NCBI GenBank assembly: GCA_945898095.1
Contig: CAMDHE010000039.1
Location: 1 to 37,262 of the forward strand
Direction of reading: 5' to 3'
From: Roseateles toxinivorans
GTDB taxonomy: Bacteria; Pseudomonadota; Gammaproteobacteria; Burkholderiales; Burkholderiaceae_C
DNA length: 37,262 nucleotides
Below are positions 27,641 through 34,496 of the stretch, one piece after another. The position numbers and the translations under genes were made by a program. Position 1 is the stretch's first letter. Every line of letters begins with the position of its first letter. The notes beneath the pieces were generated by a model. The model saw nothing but the letters and a program-made list of their open reading frames with translations. It was not told the DNA's origin and did not search any database.

Positions 27641-27802
27641 ATGACCCACAGCCTTATCGCCCGGGGACAAGCGGGCTTGGTCGCCATCGCCACGGCCCTG
27701 CTTTCGGCCTTCGCCAGCGACGCGACGAACAACTCGCTCGCGGGTCTCCGTCCGGTTAACCCGTCCGCGTGCAAAGCCGCGCCAGCTCCGATCCACTCCT
27801 GA
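27641..27802 (+). CDS. Small predicted secreted peptide, 53 residues
   Basis: The frame reads MTHSLIARGQAGLVAIATAL, LSAFASDATNNSLAGLRPVN and PSACKAAPAPIHS. GGAG lies 7-10 bases before the ATG, a good ribosome site. Residues 8-26 form a signal-peptide-like core with a positive charge before it and an AFA-S cleavage site, leaving a mature peptide of about 27 residues with one cysteine. The stop lies 11 bases before the YHYH lipoprotein start, and that gene has no strong ribosome site of its own, so coupling is likely. I do not recognise a family. It could be a true microprotein, or a decayed start of a longer gene. Confidence 0.5.
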   Translation: MTHSLIARGQAGLVAIATALLSAFASDATNNSLAGLRPVNPSACKAAPAPIHS

Positions 27803-27813
27803 ATGGACAAACA

Positions 27814-28788
27814 ATGAATTTTTTCAAGACGCCGGCATTCGCCCGGAACCGCGTACCAGTGCCGATGCCCGTCGTCGCCTTGCTGGGATGTTTTGTGCTG
27901 ACCGCCTGCGGCGGTGGCAGCAGCGACACCACGACCACCAGCAGCACCGCCAGCAGCGGCACCGGCACCAGCACCGCCGGCGTGCTGTGCGACTACAGCA
28001 GCAGCCTGTTCAACAGCAGCCCGTCGGTGAATGCCACCGCTACCGCGACCTGGTCCTGCAGCAGCACCTTGCGGTCGTTGACGACCAATGGCTTGCCGGA
28101 TCACGCCGTGGGCATCTTCCCCAACGCCAATAACCCCAACACCATTGCAGCGAGGAATACCTCAGTGTCTGGGAAGCTGACCCCGACGCTCACCTCGGCC
28201 ATCACGGCGCAAAGCGGACCCGGCGTGGTGATGGGGTATGTCCTGAATGGCATCAAGCTCGACCCCGGTACGGCCGGCACCTGCGACGATACCGGCAACA
28301 ACTGTGACCCGGGACGCACCGTCGGTGCCTGGAACCTCGAAGGTATTGGCGGAGCCTTCGCTTTCGGCACCGATGTCAACAATGCGCATGTTCAGCCTGA
28401 CGGGGCTTACCACTATCACGGCATCCCTGAGGGCTTTGTCGCGAAGTTGAACAAGGGTCAGGCCATGACCCTGGTCGGTTGGGCGGCCGACGGTTTTCCC
28501 GTCTATGCACGTTATGGCTACAGCATCGCCACCGACGCGACTTCGGCATTGAAGGTCATCAAGTCCAGCTACCGCATCAAGTCGGTGCCGGATGCCAAAC
28601 GGCCGGCCATCAGCCTGCTCCCGATGGGCACCTTCACGCAGGACTTCGAGTACCTGGCGGGCCTCGGTGATCTCGACGAATGCAACGGCCGCAGCGGCGT
28701 GACGCCCGAGTTCCCCAAGGGCATCTACCATTACTACGCGACCGAGAGCTACCCTTATCTGCAACGCTGCGTGAAGGGTCAGATTTGA
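27814..28788 (+). CDS. YHYH domain lipoprotein
   Basis: A 324-residue predicted lipoprotein: hydrophobic n-region and lipobox LTAC with C32, then a Gly/Ser/Thr-rich linker (33-57). The main domain matches the YHYH family, of unknown function: LPDHAVGIFPN.ANPN near residue 94, GYVLNGIKLDPGTAGTC, NNAHVQPDGAYHYHGIPEGF with the YHYH at 199-202, VGWAADGFPVYARYG, and LDECNGRSGV...FPKGIYHYYATESYPY at 288-314. Histidines and cysteines are conserved and a metal site is plausible. Start at ATG 27814, straight after the small peptide gene. YHYH genes often lie beside TonB-dependent receptors and HupE/UreJ-like genes, as I recall, and the context here agrees with that. Confidence 0.88.
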   Translation: MNFFKTPAFARNRVPVPMPVVALLGCFVLTACGGGSSDTTTTSSTASSGTGTSTAGVLCDYSSSLFNSSPSVNATATATWSCSSTLRSLTTNGLPDHAVGIFPNANNPNTIAARNTSVSGKLTPTLTSAITAQSGPGVVMGYVLNGIKLDPGTAGTCDDTGNNCDPGRTVGAWNLEGIGGAFAFGTDVNNAHVQPDGAYHYHGIPEGFVAKLNKGQAMTLVGWAADGFPVYARYGYSIATDATSALKVIKSSYRIKSVPDAKRPAISLLPMGTFTQDFEYLAGLGDLDECNGRSGVTPEFPKGIYHYYATESYPYLQRCVKGQI

Positions 28789-28949
28789 ACGCAGCAGCAA
28801 CAGGCTGGCGCCATGCCGCGCTGCCGGGGTTGGCGCTGGAAGGCCGGATGCGGCCGGCGGCGTCACAGCGGATCGGCCGCTTCGCCAATATCGCTGCGAT
28901 GATGGTCGGATCGTTCTGGTTCATTGAGCGCATTGCGCTATCCATCTAG
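28785..28949 (+). pseudogene. Possible C-terminal remnant of a HupE/UreJ-like membrane protein
   Basis: A 54-codon frame from a TTG at 28785, overlapping the YHYH gene stop (TTGA), ends with RIGRFANIAAMMVGSFWFIE and RIALSI. The last 25 residues look like a single membrane segment of the kind that closes HupE/UreJ-type proteins (R.G..A...A..GSFWF.ER). The earlier part is not recognisable. The full family has about 200 or more residues and six or more spans, so this would be a severe deletion. The frame could also be a genuine tiny membrane protein. The family assignment is an inference from a short stretch and is weak. Confidence 0.3.
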
Positions 28950-28982
28950 CCGCTGGCATTACGGCACAAACAGTAGTATCCC

Positions 28983-29831
28983 TTGACCCCTTCGAATCTG
29001 ACCTTTGACAAGCGTTGCGGCATCGCCTGGCGCCGCAGCGGAATCATCTTTGCGATGAGCCTTGCCATGGTGGCCGCGCTGGCGACCCCTGCACATGCGG
29101 CCGCCTTTGTATCCACTCAGCCCACGCCGCGCGTGGAGCATTGGCAAATCCGGCAGCTGGCCATAGAACAGGAGTTGCAGGACCGCAAACGCATGCAAGC
29201 CACAAGGCTTGTTTTCGTGGGCGACTCCATCACCGACTTCTGGCTCTTCGACGACAACCCCTGGGTCAGCGGGCAGAAATATGGCCGGCAGCTCTGGAAC
29301 GAAAGCTTCACCGGCAGCACCCCGCAGAACCTGGCGTTGAACATCGGCATTTCGGGTGACCGCACCGAGCATGTGCTGCATCGCCTCAAGCCGCGCGCGG
29401 CCGGTGGTCTGGGGCATCTCGATGCGCAAGGCCTGAAGCCGGAGTTTCTGGTGGTGATGCTCGGCATCAACAACACCTGGGCTGCCGAGTCGCCGGTCGC
29501 CGACAGCGTCTTCGAGGGCGTGCGAGCGGTACTGGTGGCGGCGCATCAGCGGCAACCGCAGGCGCGCATCGTGCTGCAATCCATCCTGCCCACCAATGAT
29601 CCAGCGAAGAACCGCGAGGTGGTGCAGGTGGTGAACCAGCGTCTGCTGGCGCTGGCACGCAGTCCGGAATGGTCAGCCTTCACCAGTTGGCTTGATTTGA
29701 CTCCCGGCTTTGTCGATGCCCAGGGCCAGCAGGTGGCTGGGCTATTCACCGATGGCTTGCACCCCAACCAGGCGGGCTACCGCATCTGGCGCGATCGTCT
29801 GTTGCCCTTCCTGCAAACCTTGCGGCGCTAG
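28983..29831 (+). CDS. SGNH/GDSL family hydrolase, predicted secreted
   Basis: A 282-residue esterase of the SGNH superfamily, close to the platelet-activating-factor acetylhydrolase / lysophospholipase-like group. Signal peptide: KRCGIAWRRSGIIFAMSLAM...ATPAHA (about 10-39). Block I is FVGDSITDFW with nucleophile S82, the oxyanion Gly lies in NIGISGDRTEH, block III is GINN (161-164), and block V has D257 and H260 in DGLHPNQAGY. TTG at 28983 is used since it keeps the Arg residues before the hydrophobic core; ATG at 29055 would leave a core with no positive n-region. It probably cleaves an ester on a glycan or lipid in the periplasm. It follows the YHYH gene and the remnant on the same strand. 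Confidence 0.87.
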   Translation: MTPSNLTFDKRCGIAWRRSGIIFAMSLAMVAALATPAHAAAFVSTQPTPRVEHWQIRQLAIEQELQDRKRMQATRLVFVGDSITDFWLFDDNPWVSGQKYGRQLWNESFTGSTPQNLALNIGISGDRTEHVLHRLKPRAAGGLGHLDAQGLKPEFLVVMLGINNTWAAESPVADSVFEGVRAVLVAAHQRQPQARIVLQSILPTNDPAKNREVVQVVNQRLLALARSPEWSAFTSWLDLTPGFVDAQGQQVAGLFTDGLHPNQAGYRIWRDRLLPFLQTLRR

Positions 29832-30028
29832 GCGCTGACGCCTGGCCGGACCGAACTGATTCGGCAGGCGGCTTGCGGCCTGTAACTGGGTGGGGGTCCT
29901 GCAGCAGTGACCAGGCTGCCGACGCGGTGGCTCGTTTGTACAAACCGCCGTCGACTACCTCGGCCATGCGGCGCAGGGCGACCGAATGCAGGGTTTTGGC
30001 TTGAATGCTATGGGTGCTGAAACGCGAG

Positions 30029-30060
30029 ATGTACGCGCATAATTGCGTCATTCTGTACAT
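30029..30060. promoter_or_regulatory. Likely promoter and autoregulatory operator of the toxin-antitoxin pair
   Basis: ATGTAC (30029-30034) and GTACAT (30055-30060) are exact inverted repeats flanking CATAAT (30038-30043), a likely -10 hexamer; the -35 is weak. Such arms around the promoter suit binding by the antitoxin. AGGAG (30062-30066) is the ribosome site for the antitoxin ATG at 30073. Confidence 0.5.
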
Positions 30061-30072
30061 TAGGAGCCCAGA

Positions 30073-30291
30073 ATGAAACAGGCCACCTTCACTGAAGTCC
30101 GCAGCCACGCCAAGGCTTATTTTGATATTGTCGAGTCGGGAGAAACCGTTCGCGTCTTACGTAACGGCAAACCCATTGCTGACATCGTTCCTGTAGCGGC
30201 CGATCTGCCTTCGTGGAAACGCCGTAAAGCCCAGCCCTTGGTGTTGGATGGCGTTTCTATCAGCCGCATGATTCTCGAAGAGCGTGCCTAA
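30073..30291 (+). CDS. Phd/YefM family antitoxin
   Basis: A 72-residue DNA-binding antitoxin. The Phd fold is clear: MKQATFTEVRSHAKAYFDIV, GETVRVLRNGKPIADIVP, in which the RNGKPIA turn is the family mark. The C-terminal tail (LVLDGVSISRMILEERA) is the toxin-neutralising part. TAGGAG precedes the ATG. It lies 11 bases before the toxin start on the same strand, and the operator-like repeats in front suit autorepression. In this family the antitoxin is labile, the toxin stable. Confidence 0.9.
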   Translation: MKQATFTEVRSHAKAYFDIVESGETVRVLRNGKPIADIVPVAADLPSWKRRKAQPLVLDGVSISRMILEERA

Positions 30292-30302
30292 GGACGATCA
30301 GA

Positions 30303-30716
30303 GTGCGCGTCTTCTTCGATAGTTCGGCCTTCGCCAAGCGCTACATCAGTGAGCCTGGCACCGACAAAGTCCTGGCGTGGTGCGACCAGGCAACGGAAAT
30401 CGGCCTGTCCGCGATAGCTCTGCCGGAAATCATTTCCGCGTTCTGCCGTTTACGTCGTCAGGGCAAGATCGATGATATCCAGTATCGGCAAATGAAAAAC
30501 TTGCTTCTGGCCGATATCGAGGATGCCGCGATATGCGACCTGACCCCAACGGTGCTGGCACGGTCGATCACCAGTCTGGAAGCCAACGTGCTACGCGGCA
30601 TGGACGCCATCCATATCGGTAGCGCCGTGGCATTGCAGGCGGACGTCTTTGTATCTGCCGATGTACGACAGCGCGAAGCTGCAGGAAAAGCTGGGCTGAA
30701 GGTCGAGTTGGTCTGA
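30303..30716 (+). CDS. PIN domain toxin (VapC-like RNase)
   Basis: A 137-residue PIN domain protein, expected to be a metal-dependent RNase that stops translation when free of the antitoxin. The acidic site is visible: D6 in MRVFFDSSAFAKRY, E42 in ALPEIISAF, D101 in RGMDAIHIGSA and D120 in FVSADVRQREAA. The start is GTG at 30303, supported by AAGGA 9 bases upstream; there is no ATG nearby. The length is typical. The pair Phd antitoxin + PIN toxin is common. It may be part of an acquired segment, since an IS remnant lies directly behind. Confidence 0.9.
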   Translation: MRVFFDSSAFAKRYISEPGTDKVLAWCDQATEIGLSAIALPEIISAFCRLRRQGKIDDIQYRQMKNLLLADIEDAAICDLTPTVLARSITSLEANVLRGMDAIHIGSAVALQADVFVSADVRQREAAGKAGLKVELV

Positions 30717-30872
30717 GCAGCAGGGGATGGCGGTGATTTGATGGGGGAAAGATTTATCGCAAGTCGTACCGCCCCCTTGGCGCCGATGAACCAACCGGCC
30801 GCTGCCCGCGCAATACAGACGCTCACTGCGGCTGTGGCAAATGCGTGAAGATCGGTAGTGAAAAATCCAATT
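30717..30872. other. Gap between PIN toxin and IS remnant
   Basis: No gene is seen here. The sequence is probably the non-coding 3' end of the IS remnant or its flank; I could not identify a terminal inverted repeat. Confidence 0.3.
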
Positions 30873-31166
30873 TCATCTCACCAGCGCTGGCGTTGCCGCC
30901 GACAGTTTTGTGAATCGGGCGAATTTCGAAATCAAAGCGCCGAATACGCGCCCAAAGTCCGGCAGCCTGGCCGACTGCAGCAGGCGCAAAAAAGCCAGTA
31001 GGCCTTTCAGGGCGATCATCCTCAGCAGCCAGCGAATGTTGTAGCCTGCCGCGCACAGCACCGCGTGCAAGCGGTCGCCCAGTTCACCCTCCAGATGGCA
31101 GTGGTCCATCCGATGATCCGCTCTAAGGTGGCCGGTGATTGGCTCGATGGCTTGACGGTAGAATTT
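30873..31166 (-). pseudogene. Transposase C-terminal remnant (IS5/IS1182-like DDE)
   Basis: On the minus strand an open frame without a proper start reads KFYRQAIEPITGHLRADHRM, then the continuation with EGELGDRLHAVLCAAGYNIR and WLLRMIALKGLL, to a stop at 30873. The pattern EP.IGHLK.DHR....L.G..GD..NA.L.A.AYN is the C-terminal end of IS5-type transposases, including the last catalytic glutamate region. A stop codon and unrelated sequence lie just upstream (beyond 31166), where the exporter gene begins, so the first roughly 250-350 residues are lost. It marks an old insertion with deletion at the exporter's 5' end. Confidence 0.75.
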
Positions 31167-31174
31167 CTGACTTT

Positions 31175-32530
31175 ATGCACCTCTCTACAACGTCGAAGGA
31201 TGCCGCTGCGCTTGACTTGCGCGCCCTCGTCGCGGTGCTGCTGGGCGTGGCGCTGGGGTCGCTCGACACAGCGATCGCCAACACCGCCCTGCCGGCGATC
31301 GCGGCTGATCTGCAGGCCTCACCGGCCGCCTCGGTCTGGGTCATCAACGCCTACCAGTTGGCGATCATGGCGACCTTGCTGCCCCTCGCTGCGCTCGGCG
31401 ATTTATTCGGGCCCCGTCGGGTTTTTCTCGGCGGGTTGATCTTTTTCACGCTGGCATCGCTGGCTTGCGCTTGCGCCAGCACCTTGACCGAACTGGCCGT
31501 CGCGCGTGCGCTGCAAGGCATTGGAGCCAGCGGCGTCATGAGCGTCAACCTGGCATTGATCCGGATGATTTATCCGGCTGCGCGGATGGGCCGCGGCGTT
31601 GGACTGAATGCCCTGGTGGTCGGCGTTTCGTTTGCCCTCGGCCCGACGATTGCCTCGCTGGTTTTGTCGGTCGCCGCATGGCCCTGGCTGTTTGCGATCA
31701 ATGTTCCGCTGGGTCTCATCGCGATCGCCTTCGGCCTGCCGGGCCTGCCCCATGCGCCGCGTCGAGATCATCATTTCGATGCCTTGACGGCGCTGCTGAC
31801 CGCGCTGACTTTTACTGCGCTGATCCTGGGGCTGAGCACCGCCACCCAGCGTGAGCCGCTGGTCATCGTGCTCGGCCTGCTGGGCATTGCCGCGCTCGCC
31901 GCCTTCTTCCTGCTGCGGCGTCAGGCGGGTCATCCGGCGCCGATGCTGCCGGTCGACCTGTTGCGCCGGCCGATGTTTGCTCTCTCGACCCTGACTTCGA
32001 TGGCCTCGTTCACGACGCAGGGGCTGGCCTTTGTCGGGCTGCCTTTCTATTTTGAATTGGTCCTGCACCGCAATCCGGTCGAGACCGGCTTCATGATGTT
32101 GCCCTGGGCGATCATCGTCGCACTGTCGGCACCGATCGCCGGCCGGCTGTCCGATCGATATCCGCCTGGCCTGCTCGGCGGCGTGGGGCTGGCCATCCTC
32201 AGCGCCGGCATGGTCGCGCTGGCGTTATTGCCTGCCGATCCCTCGGCGCTGAACATCGCGCTGCGCATGGCAGTTTGCGGCGCTGGCTTCGGCTTGTTCC
32301 AGGCGCCCAATTTGCGGGCCATGATGTCGAGCGCACCGCGCGAGCGCAGCGGTGGTGCCAGCGGCGTGATCGCCATGGCAAGGCTGATTGGCCAGACGAC
32401 TGGCGCTGCCCTGGTGGCGCTTTGCTTCGGGCTGGCAGCGACGCAGGGGCCTGTCTTGGCCCTTGCTCTGGGAGCAGGTTTTGCTGCGCTGGGCGCGACG
32501 GCCAGCTTTGCCAGGCTTTGGGCCGACTGA
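31175..32530 (+). CDS. MFS drug/solute exporter, DHA2-type
   Basis: A 451-residue major facilitator protein. The first span carries LGSLDTAIANTALPAIAADL, a mark of the DHA2 (EmrB/QacA) 14-span group; motif A-like GDLFGPRRVFLGGLIFFTLA follows between spans 2 and 3, and motif C-like sequence lies in span 5 (LNALVVGVSFALGPTIASLV). The hydrophobic pattern continues to the end. No EmrA-like adaptor is present. ATG at 31175 is the only good start; TAGAAT at 31158-31163 is -10 like, which would leave a leader under 10 bases, and the IS remnant abuts it. It converges on the desaturase-like gene. Confidence 0.9.
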   Translation: MHLSTTSKDAAALDLRALVAVLLGVALGSLDTAIANTALPAIAADLQASPAASVWVINAYQLAIMATLLPLAALGDLFGPRRVFLGGLIFFTLASLACACASTLTELAVARALQGIGASGVMSVNLALIRMIYPAARMGRGVGLNALVVGVSFALGPTIASLVLSVAAWPWLFAINVPLGLIAIAFGLPGLPHAPRRDHHFDALTALLTALTFTALILGLSTATQREPLVIVLGLLGIAALAAFFLLRRQAGHPAPMLPVDLLRRPMFALSTLTSMASFTTQGLAFVGLPFYFELVLHRNPVETGFMMLPWAIIVALSAPIAGRLSDRYPPGLLGGVGLAILSAGMVALALLPADPSALNIALRMAVCGAGFGLFQAPNLRAMMSSAPRERSGGASGVIAMARLIGQTTGAALVALCFGLAATQGPVLALALGAGFAALGATASFARLWAD

Positions 32531-32533
32531 TCG

Positions 32534-33397
32534 TCAGGCCGGCGAAGTCCGGGCTGCCGCGATTGCCGCCACCCGGGCGGTGACTTCCTTGCGGAACCGG
32601 TTCAACTCCTGGACATTGGCGAAGCTGCGCTCCATCAGCAAGCTCATGTTGTGCAGGATGCGCTCGACCACCTTGCCCTCCCAGACGGCGTCGAACTGGA
32701 TTTGCTTGTCCAGCCAATGTTCGAGCCAATCGGGGTCAGGAATCCGGCTCTGGATGGTGTCGCGGGGGAACAGCGTCGCATTGACATGCAGATTGGTCGG
32801 ATGCAGCGCTTGCGCAGTGCGGCGCGCACTGGCCATCAGCACGCCGACCTTGGCGAAGGCGGCGCGGGCTTCGTCGCCGAACTTGACCAGCGCCCGCTTC
32901 ATATAGCGCAGATAGGCGCCGCCATGGCGTGCTTCGTCGCGTGCCAGGGTTTCGTAGATCGCTTTGATGACCGGCTCGGTATGCCATTCAGCAGCCCGCC
33001 GGTACCAGTGATTGAGCCTGATTTCGCCGCAGAAATGCAGCATCAGGGTTTCCAGCGCCGGGGCCGGGTCGAAATCAAAACGCACCTCGTGCAGCTCGGC
33101 TTCGGTGGGGGCCAGATCAGGCCGGAAACGACGCAGGTATTCCATCAGCACCAGCGAATGCTTTTGTTCCTCGAAAAACCAGACGCTCATGAAGGCCGAA
33201 AAATCGCTGTCGTCCTTGTTGTCGCGCAGGAACATCTCGGTGGCTGGCAAGGCCGACCATTCGGTGATCGCATTCATCTTGATCGTCTGGGCCTGGGCAT
33301 CAGTCAGCTGGCTGGCATCGAACTTGTCCCAAGGGATGTCGGTATCCATATTCCAGCGCACGGCTTCCAGCTGTTTGAAAAGTTCCGGGTAAAGCAT
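32534..33397 (-). CDS. Diiron ferritin-like protein, acyl-ACP desaturase family
   Basis: A 287-residue protein with the four-helix diiron motif set of acyl-ACP desaturases: carboxylate E46 or E54 (ITEWSALPATEM), E77-x-x-H80 (FFEEQKH), E125 (FCGEIRLNHW) and E155-x-x-H158 (ARDEARHGG). This set can bind a diiron centre that activates oxygen. Plant stearoyl-ACP desaturases have about 360 residues; this one is shorter and lacks a transit peptide. Whether it desaturates acyl chains, hydroxylates or oxidises another substrate cannot be told. It lies 33 bases behind the B12-binding regulator on the same strand, so both are probably one transcript. Confidence 0.82.
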   Translation of the reverse strand: MLYPELFKQLEAVRWNMDTDIPWDKFDASQLTDAQAQTIKMNAITEWSALPATEMFLRDNKDDSDFSAFMSVWFFEEQKHSLVLMEYLRRFRPDLAPTEAELHEVRFDFDPAPALETLMLHFCGEIRLNHWYRRAAEWHTEPVIKAIYETLARDEARHGGAYLRYMKRALVKFGDEARAAFAKVGVLMASARRTAQALHPTNLHVNATLFPRDTIQSRIPDPDWLEHWLDKQIQFDAVWEGKVVERILHNMSLLMERSFANVQELNRFRKEVTARVAAIAAARTSPA

Positions 33398-33430
33398 TGG
33401 TAATCCTGTTGATTTGAAAATCTTTTTGTC

Positions 33431-34411
33431 TCAGGCCTGTGCAGCGCGCCATCGGGATACCTCGCCGGCGATGGCGGAGAGTGCAGTGACGCGGCGGACG
33501 CCGTCAAGGCCCGAGCCCCGCTGCAAGGCCTGCGAACTGCCGCCAGCCCAAAGCGCGACGCCGGGCGGCAATTGCGCGCGCAACTCGCCCAGGCTGCGTT
33601 GCACCATGCCGGTTGACAGGATGCCGGTGAAGCTCAGGGCGACGATGTCGGCCTTGTGCGAATTGGCCGCGCGGATCAGTTCGTCCAAGGGTGTCTGTAC
33701 CCCGAGCGACAGGCATTGGCAGCCTGCCAAGGCCAGCATGGTTTCGACCATCAGCAGACCCAGACCATGTTGCTCGCCGGGCAGGGTGGTCAAAACAACC
33801 CGCGGCCGCTCGGCCAAAGCATCGCGGGGAATCGATTGCAAGGCCTGACGCAGCAACTGTTGCAGCGATTCGGTATAGATATGTTCTTCAAAAATCGCCA
33901 GTTCGCCGTTCAGCCATTTTTCCCCGATCAAGCCTGTCAATGGCGCAATCAGCTCGAGCAAGCAGGGTCCGAGCCCCATGCGCAGCATCGCCTGTGAAAG
34001 CAAGCGCCGCAGGCCATCGACATCATGAGCGATCAGCATCTCGATGCACCTAGCCTGCTCCTTGAGCAGCGATGCCCCCGTCGCCGCCACTTGCCTGGCG
34101 CTGGTCTGGACCAGCAGCAAGGCCTCAAGTGCTTCATGGCTGGCTGCCACCACCCGGCCCGGGCGATGCCCTGCGTCGAGCAGACGTTTCAAGAGGCGCA
34201 GGCGCTGCACCTGCTCGGCCGGGTAGACCCGCTCGCCTGAAAGATCGCGCAGCGGGGCCGGGAAACCATAGCGGCGCTCCCAGGCTCGGAGCAAGTCCTT
34301 GCTGATGCCGGTATCCCGCTCGACCGCCGAAATGCCCGGCAGGCCTTGCAGCAGCGCATTGGCGGCATCGACTCGGATCTTGGAGTTGCCGGGAGAGGTC
34401 GGGGATTTCAA
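33431..34411 (-). CDS. MerR-family regulator with B12-binding photoreceptor domain (CarH/LitR-like)
   Basis: A 326-residue protein: MerR helix-turn-helix (about 23-90, ISAVERDTGISKDLLRAWER, then RVYPAEQVQRLRLLKRL), a four-helix B12 cap with W166-x9-E176-H177 (the W-x9-EH motif that covers adenosylcobalamin in CarH), and a Rossmann-type cobalamin domain with E213-x-H215-x-x-G218. H215 would be the lower axial ligand, as in CarH. In CarH the dark tetramer represses and light breaks the Co-C bond to release DNA. The start is TTG at 34411; a TAG lies 4 codons upstream and no ATG or GTG is available, so TTG is forced. It shares the 85-bp promoter gap with the peroxidase operon. Confidence 0.88.
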   Translation of the reverse strand: MKSPTSPGNSKIRVDAANALLQGLPGISAVERDTGISKDLLRAWERRYGFPAPLRDLSGERVYPAEQVQRLRLLKRLLDAGHRPGRVVAASHEALEALLLVQTSARQVAATGASLLKEQARCIEMLIAHDVDGLRRLLSQAMLRMGLGPCLLELIAPLTGLIGEKWLNGELAIFEEHIYTESLQQLLRQALQSIPRDALAERPRVVLTTLPGEQHGLGLLMVETMLALAGCQCLSLGVQTPLDELIRAANSHKADIVALSFTGILSTGMVQRSLGELRAQLPPGVALWAGGSSQALQRGSGLDGVRRVTALSAIAGEVSRWRAAQA

Positions 34412-34415
34412 TTTA

Positions 34416-34430
34416 TTTGTCTAGGACAAA
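34416..34430. promoter_or_regulatory. Putative operator 1 at the regulator start
   Basis: TTTGTC (34416-34421) and GACAAA (34425-34430) are perfect inverted repeats around TAG. The site ends 4 bases before the regulator's TTG start codon. It shares the 10-mer TTTGTCCTAG (minus-strand reading) with operator 2, so the same protein probably binds both. Confidence 0.6.
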
Positions 34431-34450
34431 AGTGAGACAGAAATATCGAA

Positions 34451-34468
34451 TTGGCATAATATATAGGC
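34451..34468. promoter_or_regulatory. A/T-rich divergent promoter core
   Basis: TTGGCATAATATATAGGC contains CATAAT (34455-34460) and TATAGG, candidate -10 hexamers on the plus strand; TATATTATG on the minus strand can serve the other direction. No perfect -35 is seen at 17 bases, as often at MerR-controlled promoters. Confidence 0.4.
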
Positions 34469-34478
34469 TGAATCGACG

Positions 34479-34494
34479 TTTGACCTAGGACAAA
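34479..34494. promoter_or_regulatory. Putative operator 2 at the peroxidase start
   Basis: TTTGACCTAGGACAAA is palindromic in 14 of 16 positions and ends 2 bases before the ATG at 34497. It shares CTAGGACAAA with operator 1 in the same orientation. It takes the place of a ribosome site. Confidence 0.6.
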
Positions 34495-34496
34495 TA

